Source: XYA12-FULL-58-9 sp001798605
GTDB taxonomy: Bacteria > Myxococcota > XYA12-FULL-58-9
Direction: 5' to 3'
Assembly (NCBI GenBank): GCA_036736205.1
Contig: DAINMX010000065.1
Location: 1-29,092, forward strand
Length of the DNA stretch: 29,092 bases
In this document: positions 15,606 to 22,998 of the stretch, one piece after another
How positions within the stretch are numbered: the stretch's first letter is position 1
Layout of the letters: each line of letters begins with the position of its first letter
Position numbers and translations under genes: made by a program
Notes under the pieces: model-generated
Databases searched by the model: none
What the model was told of the DNA's origin: nothing
The model's input: only the letters and a program-made list of their open reading frames with translations

Positions 15606-15625
15606 CTAGGACTCGGGCGTCCTAG
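15606..15625. terminator. hairpin between convergent genes
   Basis: CTAGGAC and GTCCTAG form a perfect 7-bp stem around a 6-nt loop, between the stops of the methyltransferase (plus) and the deaminase-like gene (minus). It includes the stop codon of the latter. There is no T-run on either side, so it may be a weak bidirectional terminator or an mRNA-end stabiliser. Confidence 0.4.
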
Positions 15626-17253
15626 GAAATACTCTGCAATCGCTTGCGCATCTTCCACAACAGGTGGCTGATGTGGGGGCGACGCGATTCTCCAGTGGTG
15701 ACCATCAAGAGCTTGGTGATCTTCAGGTCTTGCGGATCGGTGTACAACAGAATCAACATCTCTCGCAGGTAGTTGGTATTCAAGGTTATGTAGTTGTCAG
15801 TGCCAACACCCAGTTTGATTCCCTTCTTCTCCCACCAGGAAAACGGATGGTCCTTGTAGTCGTCGAAGGCACCGGTCAAACGCTTGTTGGACGAAGGCAG
15901 GGCAATCAGAGACAACCCCTTGGCGATCATCCGATTGAGCACATCGTGTTGGTAATGCTCAGCTTCACGGGCTGTGTAGAACTTGGCTTTGATGAGCCGC
16001 GTTCGCTCCGCCTCAGTCAGCTCCACCCCTGCGAGAAGCTTGGGAGTGATCGCTTCCCGTCCATCCCAGTCGATCTCCATGAGCTCGTTGTGTGCCGGTG
16101 AGCCTATCGGCACGGCCTCACCGCGGCTGTTCTGCCGAAACAGATGCTGCAGCATGGTGTGGAAGTAGTGGTTGGGGTTGACTCCGAGGCTGAGACCATG
16201 CTCGATGGCGTCGACGTGCCAAATATTCATGGCGTTGTCGACCGCCTGAATGCCCTGCCGCAACGTGCTCCAGGTTTCACCATGGTGGCTACGAATGGCG
16301 AAGCCAAATGCCTGAAGCTTCTGCAGTCCGACCCGCATTTGTTGGAAATGGACCTTTCGGTGGAAGCCACGCTCGTCACCAACTGTGTCGACCTCGCACA
16401 GGTGCTCACTGAGCTCAGGAAACCGAGTGAGCAGTTCGATGATCTGGCGGACTTGCTCGGTGAAATGATCTTTCTTTGAGGAGAAACGCAACGAGTCGAA
16501 GAAACCGGGCTCCTTGCGAAAACTCGGTGCCAGAATGAATCGGAATCCTGGGCACTCCGACTGAAAAGATTTGAAACCATCGTAGAGGCCGAGCACGATA
16601 TCTTCGGGGTTAAGAGTTTCGAGGCCGGGGATCTGTTCGCTGGATTCACTGGTTTCGCGAAACAGTGTGAACTTGAGACGCAAGAATCCGACATTGTACT
16701 TGCGATAAAGACGACTGGCCAAGTGATAGGCCGCGGCTCGGTGCGCATCCCGACTGGTGAGGATCAGCTTTGGTAGATACAGAATCTTGAGATATCGATC
16801 GAAGCGATCCTCGGTGCCAAGTCGCAGCAAGCGTTCCACATCACTAACATCCCGAATCGGAAAACTGTTGGGGCCATAGACCTCTTTGATCTTCTTTTCA
16901 TACTCGGCCTGTCGAGGACCAGCAAGCAGAGCTTCGAGGTATGGAAACACAAACTCGGGGGCAAGTGAGCCGGTCAGGTGGGTGTGTTCTTCACGATATG
17001 GCAGCGGGAAGGCACCCAAGATACTTGTCAGGGCCTCAGACAATGGATGGCTCAGTAAGGTGTCGATGGATGCGCGATTAATCCGGAAATCATTGAGCGC
17101 AGTATGAAAGCTGCGAATGGACTCCCATACTTCGGGGTCCGCCTCGACACGGGCAGATTTCAGGGCCAGATCGAGGGTGTCGAGCAGAGCGAGCCCATTC
17201 GTCTCGGCGATCAACTCAGTCAGATGGTGAGTGAGCCGTGCAACGTGATTCAT
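15622..17253 (-). CDS. adenosine deaminase-family protein (large form)
   Basis: A 543-residue member of the metal-dependent adenosine/AMP deaminase family, which hydrolyses an amino group from adenosine or a related purine. The site residues are visible: H90 and H92 in EEHTHLTGSL, HHGE at 323-326 (H323 metal, E326 catalytic), H352 in IEHGLS and D486 in GVGTDN. SNKRLTGAFDDYKDHP is the usual stretch before the last metal ligand. At 543 residues it is much longer than classic adenosine deaminase (~340), with an added N-terminal helical region and inserts, so the substrate may differ. The ATG at 17253 overlaps the upstream lipoprotein stop as TGATG, so I prefer it to the in-frame ATG at 17340. 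Confidence 0.85.
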   Translation of the reverse strand: MNHVARLTHHLTELIAETNGLALLDTLDLALKSARVEADPEVWESIRSFHTALNDFRINRASIDTLLSHPLSEALTSILGAFPLPYREEHTHLTGSLAPEFVFPYLEALLAGPRQAEYEKKIKEVYGPNSFPIRDVSDVERLLRLGTEDRFDRYLKILYLPKLILTSRDAHRAAAYHLASRLYRKYNVGFLRLKFTLFRETSESSEQIPGLETLNPEDIVLGLYDGFKSFQSECPGFRFILAPSFRKEPGFFDSLRFSSKKDHFTEQVRQIIELLTRFPELSEHLCEVDTVGDERGFHRKVHFQQMRVGLQKLQAFGFAIRSHHGETWSTLRQGIQAVDNAMNIWHVDAIEHGLSLGVNPNHYFHTMLQHLFRQNSRGEAVPIGSPAHNELMEIDWDGREAITPKLLAGVELTEAERTRLIKAKFYTAREAEHYQHDVLNRMIAKGLSLIALPSSNKRLTGAFDDYKDHPFSWWEKKGIKLGVGTDNYITLNTNYLREMLILLYTDPQDLKITKLLMVTTGESRRPHISHLLWKMRKRLQSIS

Positions 17254-17510
17254 CACCTGACGAGGGAGCACTTCATGATGTCGGAGGCCACTGTTGCCGC
17301 CTTGATGCAACCACGCTGCTTGGGACTTGAGGACTTGCAAACGCCCAATAGCTCTTCGTCGGTCTTGTCACGCACTCCTTCTCCCATGAGTGCTCTCGTG
17401 TGTGTGAGCAACTCCGGACAAGAGGTGTCCGGCAAGGCCTCGAACTCTTTTTGACAGCCGATGAGGCCGAGGATGGAAGCCAACATTGCCGCACAAACGA
17501 TGTTTCGCAT
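17253..17510 (-). CDS. small Cys-containing lipoprotein coupled to the deaminase gene
   Basis: An 85-residue protein. MRNIVCAAMLASILGLIGC is a clear lipoprotein signal with lipobox LIGC at 16-19. The mature part is short, helical and has four cysteines (SCPELL, GVCKSS, RGCIKA, MKCSLVR), a pattern seen in many small myxobacterial lipoproteins with two disulphides. I chose the ATG at 17510, which has GGAAAG about 10-15 nt upstream; an in-frame ATG at 17636 would bury the signal peptide. The stop shares a base with the start of the deaminase-like gene (TGATG). One protein is probably in the periplasm and the other cytoplasmic, so the coupling suggests a shared regulation rather than direct contact. 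Confidence 0.72.
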   Translation of the reverse strand: MRNIVCAAMLASILGLIGCQKEFEALPDTSCPELLTHTRALMGEGVRDKTDEELLGVCKSSSPKQRGCIKAATVASDIMKCSLVR

Positions 17511-17666
17511 ACTCACTCTTTCCGCGTGGTTTGAAACCGCGCAACGATCGGGCACATGAAACCACCCATGTTGCCGCCAATCAAGGTCGTTTCGGCATTG
17601 AGGCCAGGGTTCTGGGCGAGTCATGCACAAGGTCAACGAGTGACCGTTTGAATCACCGGCCGGATT

Positions 17667-17722
17667 GCGGTATCGCGGTATCGCGGTATCGCGGTATCGC
17701 GGTATCGCGGTATCGCGGCATC
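17667..17722. repeat. 8-bp tandem repeat GCGGTATC (6 perfect + 1 imperfect)
   Basis: Six perfect copies of GCGGTATC are followed by GCGGCATC, ending 59 nt before the uppP ATG, in the 271-nt region between the lipoprotein (minus) and uppP (plus). The 8-bp unit is not a multiple of three, so it is unlikely to be coding; an in-frame extension of uppP through it is artefactual. Copy-number change could alter promoter spacing. Confidence 0.9.
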
Positions 17723-17781
17723 GAAGCGTTGTCTATAGCAAGACAGGCGCAATACCAAACAGTCAACGGCTGGGACTGACA

Positions 17782-18570
17782 ATGAGTCTATTTGAAGCAT
17801 TCATATTGGGAATCATCCAAGGGTTGACGGAGTTTCTGCCAGTATCGAGCAGCGGCCATCTGGAAATTGCCAAGGCCATATTCGGGGATGGTAGCGTTCC
17901 CGAGGAGAGTCTGTTGATGACGGTGGTTCTCCACTCAGCCACCGCCTTGAGCACGCTGATCGTGTTTCGCAAAGACATTGGGGCGATTGTCAAAGGACTC
18001 GTTGGTCGAAAACGTGAGGACGTGGCCTTCACCGCAAAGATTGTTCTCTCCATGGTGCCGGCCGCGGTGGTCGGTGTGATGTTCAACGATCAGATTGAGT
18101 CGTTCTTTGGCGGACGTTTGCTGCTCGTGGGTTGCATGCTTTTGGTGACGGCAACCCTTCTCGTCTTTGCGGACAGGGCCAAAACGACGTTAACGGACGT
18201 CGGATTTGTTCACGCGTTCGTCGTCGGCGTCTCGCAGGCGATTGCTATTCTTCCTGGAATTTCGCGCTCTGGGGCGACCATCTCCACATTTGTGCTCTTG
18301 GGAATAGACCGAGCCAAGGCTGCGCGTTTCTCCTTCTTGATGGTGGTACCTCTGATCTTTGGCAAGATGGCCAAAGACATACTCGACGGGGCCTTCAGCG
18401 ACATGGGTTCCACCGGTGCCTTGCCCTATATCGTCGGTTTCGTCGCCGCGTTCGCAACAGGTGTTGTTGCGTGCCGTTGGATGATCAAACTGGTGCGCAA
18501 TGCTCACCTCACGTGGTTCGCCGTCTATTGCCTGATCGTGGGTATCGCCGCGATAATCTTTGGTGCCTGA
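17782..18570 (+). CDS. uppP: undecaprenyl-diphosphatase (BacA/UppP)
   Basis: A 262-residue inner-membrane enzyme that removes a phosphate from undecaprenyl diphosphate, recycling the lipid carrier for peptidoglycan and other envelope polymers; extra copies give bacitracin resistance. The two family motifs are clear: QGLTEFLPVSSSGH at 13-26 and PGISRSGATI in the middle. Multiple hydrophobic helices fill the rest and the length is typical. The ATG at 17782 gives the family-typical N-terminus MSLFEAFILG; upstream sequence is tandem repeat. The ribosome binding site is weak. Its stop is only 7 nt from the end of the convergent M28 peptidase gene, with no obvious terminator between. Confidence 0.95.
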   Translation: MSLFEAFILGIIQGLTEFLPVSSSGHLEIAKAIFGDGSVPEESLLMTVVLHSATALSTLIVFRKDIGAIVKGLVGRKREDVAFTAKIVLSMVPAAVVGVMFNDQIESFFGGRLLLVGCMLLVTATLLVFADRAKTTLTDVGFVHAFVVGVSQAIAILPGISRSGATISTFVLLGIDRAKAARFSFLMVVPLIFGKMAKDILDGAFSDMGSTGALPYIVGFVAAFATGVVACRWMIKLVRNAHLTWFAVYCLIVGIAAIIFGA

Positions 18571-18577
18571 GTATTTG

Positions 18578-19816
18578 CTACACACCTGCGGAACTTGCGC
18601 TCCGGGATTGCCCGCCATCGAGGGCCACTACCATATCCTTGACCACCTGCAGCATGACGGTGAGCGAGATGGGGCGGATGTACTCGAGGACGTCATTGCG
18701 AGTGTGATAGTTGGGCACAAATCGAGACGTGTCCTGGCACATCAGCAAGGCTGTTTTCATTCCAGCTCGATGGAACGCCGTGCCGTCCGAGGCACCCAAC
18801 GGCACGATGTTCTCGGTCATGGTCCAATCCCGTGCGGCCGCAACCCGCTTGGCCAGGGAAACCAGTTCAGCGTCGTGCTTGACGAAAGCGAGCACTTCGT
18901 TCGTCATGACTCGTAGGAAAGACTCGTCATAGACGCCATCGATAACAATCGCGTAGGTTGGTACAGACTCGATCTCCGCACGGTGTTTGTTTGCCCAGCT
19001 CATCGCCCCACGAAGGCCGGCCTCTTCTGCTCCAGTAGCGAGAATGACGAGCTCGGTATCTTTCAGGGCACCTGAGCCAGCCATGACGTCACCCAGTCCC
19101 ATGAGCACGGCCACCCCGGCGAGATCATCCATGGCGCCGGGTACACTGCGACTCGACCGAAAGAACAAGAAGCTGAGCACAAAAGGAAGCAATCCCACGG
19201 CAACCCAACCGATGTTGGTGATCGTCGAGTCACTCCCCCAGCCGGTGAGTGCGACAACTCCACCCATCAACGGCACGAAGGCCGCGAGCGCTCCTATTAC
19301 CATCAAGGGGCTGGCTGCGTTCTTCAGGCGATACCAGAGGGTGAACTCGTACGCAGAGTCGAGATGGGCGTTGACCACCACCCGGCGTACACACTCGCCG
19401 CGACTCGGAACAACCGCGGCAACATTGACGCCCTCGCCCTTGGCAAAAAGGGGATCGAGAATGCGACGGTAGTTGAGTGATTGAAAAAACACCAACGCGA
19501 GAAACGCCAAGCTCACCAATCCCGCCACCGCCGGCTGATACCAATAGAGGACGACAGCGATGGCGTACATGATGGCACCGATGGGTATGCCGGCAAGAAA
19601 CGCCGCAGGATGGCAGCTGTAGGGCTCACGGCGCACCTCGAAGCCAAGTTTCTCCCAGGCGGCTGCGACACGTTCACCGAGCTTTCGCTCGGCGGTGGAG
19701 CACGACTCCCGCGGCCCAATGGTGGAGAGCACCTCGTCGATGAACTGATACATGGGCTCTTGCTGCGTCAGCACATCTGCATCAAAACCCGCGGTCACCA
19801 TTGCTGTGCTCGTCAT
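18578..19816 (-). CDS. membrane-embedded M28 family zinc peptidase
   Basis: A 412-residue protein with the M28 aminopeptidase metal-site pattern: HLDS at 151-154, GAMDD at 227-231, ATGAEEAG at 260-267 (E264 general base, E265 ligand), VIDGVYD, and a late His in YHTRND. Unusually, hydrophobic segments interrupt the fold. Two probable membrane helices at about 72-112 precede the first metal motif, and two more at about 168-218 lie between HLDS and GAMDD. This suggests a membrane-anchored peptidase or amidohydrolase; the substrate and which side the site faces cannot be told. Met6 is an alternative start. It is last in a minus-strand run and convergent with uppP. Confidence 0.85.
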   Translation of the reverse strand: MTSTAMVTAGFDADVLTQQEPMYQFIDEVLSTIGPRESCSTAERKLGERVAAAWEKLGFEVRREPYSCHPAAFLAGIPIGAIMYAIAVVLYWYQPAVAGLVSLAFLALVFFQSLNYRRILDPLFAKGEGVNVAAVVPSRGECVRRVVVNAHLDSAYEFTLWYRLKNAASPLMVIGALAAFVPLMGGVVALTGWGSDSTITNIGWVAVGLLPFVLSFLFFRSSRSVPGAMDDLAGVAVLMGLGDVMAGSGALKDTELVILATGAEEAGLRGAMSWANKHRAEIESVPTYAIVIDGVYDESFLRVMTNEVLAFVKHDAELVSLAKRVAAARDWTMTENIVPLGASDGTAFHRAGMKTALLMCQDTSRFVPNYHTRNDVLEYIRPISLTVMLQVVKDMVVALDGGQSRSASSAGV

Positions 19817-19896
19817 CGACGGAGACTACGTGGTCGGCTTGACAACGGCAACACTCGACAACGGCAAGATTCGGCGCAGAATCCACAAAATCCGGA

Positions 19897-20298
19897 TCAG
19901 CGATCCCCCACATAACCGTTTTTGGGATCGTGGGGATCGCCGCCCATGTGACGTTGGATGATAGGGCGGGTGTCCTTGGGGACGGCGAGCATTGACTTGG
20001 GTGTGCCGAGCTCCCCGGCATACGCCGCCACCGCATGGTGAAAGTCGGCGATGGCGCAGGCAATGTTTCCCGACTCAGCGGGTTTCATAACTGAGTCGAC
20101 GCAGTTGAGCAGCTTGTCGCCCGAGGCGTCGAGTTTGGCAAACTCACAATCTGCGTCTTCCTTGCCCTTATTGAGGGCGAGGTCGTGATCCTGTTGGTCC
20201 ACTTTGCCATTTTCATCGAGATCTTTACCGAAGTATCTCTCGGCGTAGGCGCGCCCAACGTACTGGACATACTCGGCCTTGCAGACTTCACCACTCAT
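19897..20298 (-). CDS. hypothetical protein with EF-hand-like loop
   Basis: A 133-residue protein. DLDENGKVDQQD has the acidic residues and Gly of a canonical 12-residue EF-hand calcium loop. A second, degenerate copy is seen at KLDASGDKLLNC. There are four or more cysteines and a helical middle (CAIADFHHAVAAYAGELG). No signal peptide is evident from the ATG at 20298, chosen for GGAG 8 nt upstream; an upstream in-frame ATG at 20388 gives no convincing signal either. The C-terminus is short and polar (HMGGDPHDP). The function is unknown; calcium binding is inferred from the loop. It lies between the radical SAM gene and the M28 peptidase on the same strand. Confidence 0.6.
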   Translation of the reverse strand: MSGEVCKAEYVQYVGRAYAERYFGKDLDENGKVDQQDHDLALNKGKEDADCEFAKLDASGDKLLNCVDSVMKPAESGNIACAIADFHHAVAAYAGELGTPKSMLAVPKDTRPIIQRHMGGDPHDPKNGYVGDR

Positions 20299-20446
20299 GG
20301 CATTCTCCTGCTCGAATTGGCTGCCTTGAGGTTCGGCTGAGATTGGCAAAAGTTGCGTCGGAATTGGGCGCAAGGTTGGTTTCGGCACTCACGCTGCGGC
20401 AGTCTTCGCCACTGACGGAGACAATCAGCGGATAGAGTAGCCTGTC

Positions 20447-22336
20447 TCACAAGCGCCAGCGTCCGCCCAAGGTTTTTTCAACATAATCTGATGGAACGCT
20501 CGTTTGCGGAACAGCAAAATCAAACCAGGCCCTGACGTCGTCATCTAGGCCGAGGCCACGCATATAGTTGTAGATGGCCTTGTTGAGCCCGAGTCCGAGC
20601 CGGTCGTGGTTGGTGCCAACGGGATCAACGAATTGCAAGTCGTTTCGCGCAAAGGTCGGAGTTGGGGTGGGCACCAACTTGATGCCAAACGCCGCGGGGT
20701 CTTGTCCGATAGGAGCGTGCGCGGCGACCGCGAGTCGATGCCAGTGAGCGGAGTCCAGGCATCCTTCGACAAATAGCTGCCTTACGTACTCGAGGCTGTC
20801 AATCGTCTCCTGCTCGGTTTGGCTGGGAAACCCATAGATGAGGTAGGCGTGAACCAAGATGCCGCTGTTTGCAAACGCCTTGGCGACGCGGGCCACTTGT
20901 TTGACGCTGACCCCCTTTTGCATTAGCGCCAGAAGCCGATCCTGTGCTGCCTCCAGGCCACCGGTTACGGCGATGCATCCAGAATCCGCCAGCAGCTTGC
21001 AGACCTCAGGGGTGAAGTAGGGGTCAAAGCGAATGTTGCCCCACCAACTGACGACGATGTGCCGGCGCAGCAATTCCTTGGCAAGGCCCGCGAGCACCTT
21101 GGGTGGCGCAGCCTCATCGACAAAGTGAAATCCGCGATAACCCGTCTCCGCGATCAGTGCCTCCATTCGATCGGCGAGCACCATTGCGGAGAGCGGTTCG
21201 TACCTACTTATGTAGTCGAGGGACAGATCGCAGAAGGTGCATTTCTTCCAGTAGCAGCCGTGCGCCACGGTCAGCTTATTCCAACGTGTATCGCCCCAAA
21301 GGCGGTGCATGGGGTTGGGGAAGTCGACGATGCCGAGATAGTCGCAGAGCGGCAGTCCGTCGTAGGTTGGATTGGCCGTCTGACTGAAGGGAATATCGGT
21401 CTCATCTGAACTGCAAAACCATCGAACCTCACCGTCGACCCGCAAGCGGGTACGCAGCAGTTGCTCCCGTTCACGCCGTCCCGCGAAGTACTCGAGCAGA
21501 CACTCGAGAGGACGTTCACCGTCGTCATAGGTCACAGCGTCAACGAAATCGAATAGCCGCGGTTCACAGAGATCGCGAAACTCAGTGTTGACCCAGCCGC
21601 CGCCCATGATGATGCGCGCCAGAGGTAGAGTCGTCCGGATTATGCTGGCAATGCGCAACGCCCCTAGCAGGCTCCCTGGAAATGGAACAGACAGGCCGAC
21701 CACATCCGGCTTCTCTTGCTCCAACAGCTCGAGGGTGACCTCATTGAGGCAGGTCGCTGTCAACGGTGAGGACGCCATGGCTTCGAGCAGCGGTTCGATA
21801 GACGGCGGGCTCTGCGAGAGTTTGCTTCCATAGCGACTCAGCTCGAAACTCGAATCGATGCCATGGGTAATGGCGTCTGCGAGGTCCTCGATGAAGAGAC
21901 TGGCGAAATACTTCGCCTTGTCGGCGACCCCGAATGCCCCAAAGGCAAAGTCTAGATAGTCTTGCTCATGGCCGACCGGACCTAGCTCGGCAAAGCGTTT
22001 CCCCTCGGGAAGAAGGGTGCGGCCGGCGATACGACGCTCCAGGCCCGTTTGGCGTCCTTGCAGAAATGCGATCACGGGATCAATGCACGCGAGGACACGC
22101 TCGGCGTTCTCACGCAGATGCACCACGGACGGATGGGCATCAGAACCCTCGGACTCCAACGCTGCCAAGATCCGCTGCACTCCCGCTTGCGAGAATAGCC
22201 TCAAAACCCAGATGAGTCCGAGGTCAGCCTGTCTCACCGAATACCCGCACCGGCGTAAGTGGCCAGCGAGATACGCCGTGGCCGGATAGGGTGTGTTGAG
22301 CTGAAGGAGCGGCGGATTGACGAGCAGAATCTTCAT
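20447..22336 (-). CDS. B12-binding-domain radical SAM protein
   Basis: A 629-residue enzyme. It starts MKILLVNPP, typical of cobalamin-binding radical SAM proteins. The N-terminal half holds a B12-binding-type fold (VVGLSVPFPGSLLGAL, then IIMGGGWVN, then VDAVTYDDGERPL). The radical SAM cluster motif is C361-YWKK-C366-TF-C369, so CX4CX2C rather than CX3CX2C. The barrel continues with GFHFVDEAAPP, VVSWWGNIRFDP, VTGGLEAAQDRLL and HAYLIYGFPSQTEQE. Relatives carry out methylations or rearrangements on unactivated carbon, but the substrate here is unknown. I chose the ATG at 22336 because the family N-terminus begins there; an upstream in-frame ATG at 22420 adds 28 unrelated residues. No strong ribosome binding site is visible. 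Confidence 0.88.
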   Translation of the reverse strand: MKILLVNPPLLQLNTPYPATAYLAGHLRRCGYSVRQADLGLIWVLRLFSQAGVQRILAALESEGSDAHPSVVHLRENAERVLACIDPVIAFLQGRQTGLERRIAGRTLLPEGKRFAELGPVGHEQDYLDFAFGAFGVADKAKYFASLFIEDLADAITHGIDSSFELSRYGSKLSQSPPSIEPLLEAMASSPLTATCLNEVTLELLEQEKPDVVGLSVPFPGSLLGALRIASIIRTTLPLARIIMGGGWVNTEFRDLCEPRLFDFVDAVTYDDGERPLECLLEYFAGRREREQLLRTRLRVDGEVRWFCSSDETDIPFSQTANPTYDGLPLCDYLGIVDFPNPMHRLWGDTRWNKLTVAHGCYWKKCTFCDLSLDYISRYEPLSAMVLADRMEALIAETGYRGFHFVDEAAPPKVLAGLAKELLRRHIVVSWWGNIRFDPYFTPEVCKLLADSGCIAVTGGLEAAQDRLLALMQKGVSVKQVARVAKAFANSGILVHAYLIYGFPSQTEQETIDSLEYVRQLFVEGCLDSAHWHRLAVAAHAPIGQDPAAFGIKLVPTPTPTFARNDLQFVDPVGTNHDRLGLGLNKAIYNYMRGLGLDDDVRAWFDFAVPQTSVPSDYVEKTLGGRWRL

Positions 22337-22438
22337 GATGAGCAGGCACCACGCTGTGGTCTTCAAGCCCTGAAAGCGATAGCTCGATAGCGCGACGGCA
22401 CCGGAGGGTCGCCTCGACACTCTCGCTCTGACGCGGCG

Positions 22439-22948
22439 TCAGACGACGGACCCTCCGCCCAGGGTCAATTTCTCAAGCTCCCACATATCGAGTATCGGTA
22501 TGCCCTCGTACCCCTTCTGAGGCAACTGCGGTTTGTACTTGCGTACGCGCTCAACAGCATCGAGATGCACTTTGGTCAAGCGATAGCCACGGGAAATGTA
22601 CAAGCCCACGGCACGCAGATTGTCGTTTGTCATCAACGCCCACGCGCGACCGAGACCGCGACCGTGGAATTCGCCTTCCACAACCTCGAGCATGCGTCGC
22701 CCGAAACCGCGCCCCCTCACAATTGTGTCGAGAGTCACGACCTGGCCCGACGGACCATCGATGAGGAAGGTTACCAGAGCCGCAATATCGTCGTGATGAT
22801 CGACGAGCGCCAACCCTTCGACGTCATCGGGGGTGTAAACCGTGCTGAGACCAACGACACAGCCGAGCCAACGTTCCTCCCACAAATCCTTGATCTCGTC
22901 TGTTGTTGCCGCTCTCACCTGCATGTCGCGTCGTCGCAGTGGACTCAT
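22439..22948 (-). CDS. GNAT-family N-acetyltransferase
   Basis: A 169-residue protein with the GNAT fold. It has a strand ALVDHHDDIAALVTFLI, TLDTIVRGRGFGRRMLEVVE as the acetyl-CoA pyrophosphate loop (RGRGFG), and RAWALMTNDNLRAVGLYISRGY as the closing motif. It probably transfers an acetyl group to an amine or an amino acid side chain; the substrate is unknown. The start at 22948 is set by a perfect AAGGAGGG about 5 nt upstream, so the ATG at 22966 is rejected. It lies 50 nt after oadB on the same strand and may be transcribed with the sodium-pump operon. Confidence 0.88.
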   Translation of the reverse strand: MSPLRRRDMQVRAATTDEIKDLWEERWLGCVVGLSTVYTPDDVEGLALVDHHDDIAALVTFLIDGPSGQVVTLDTIVRGRGFGRRMLEVVEGEFHGRGLGRAWALMTNDNLRAVGLYISRGYRLTKVHLDAVERVRKYKPQLPQKGYEGIPILDMWELEKLTLGGGSVV

Positions 22949-22998
22949 CGCACCCTCCTTGAACAAATCATGTCATGCCCGACTGCCAAACTTGGGAG

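Noticed and set aside
17667..17722. Tandem repeat considered as a CRISPR array
   Set aside because: The 8-bp units have no spacers and no cas genes are present.
17665..17781. N-terminal extension of uppP through the 8-bp repeats
   Set aside because: It encodes only RYRGIAVS-type repeat translation; the family N-terminus starts at 17782.
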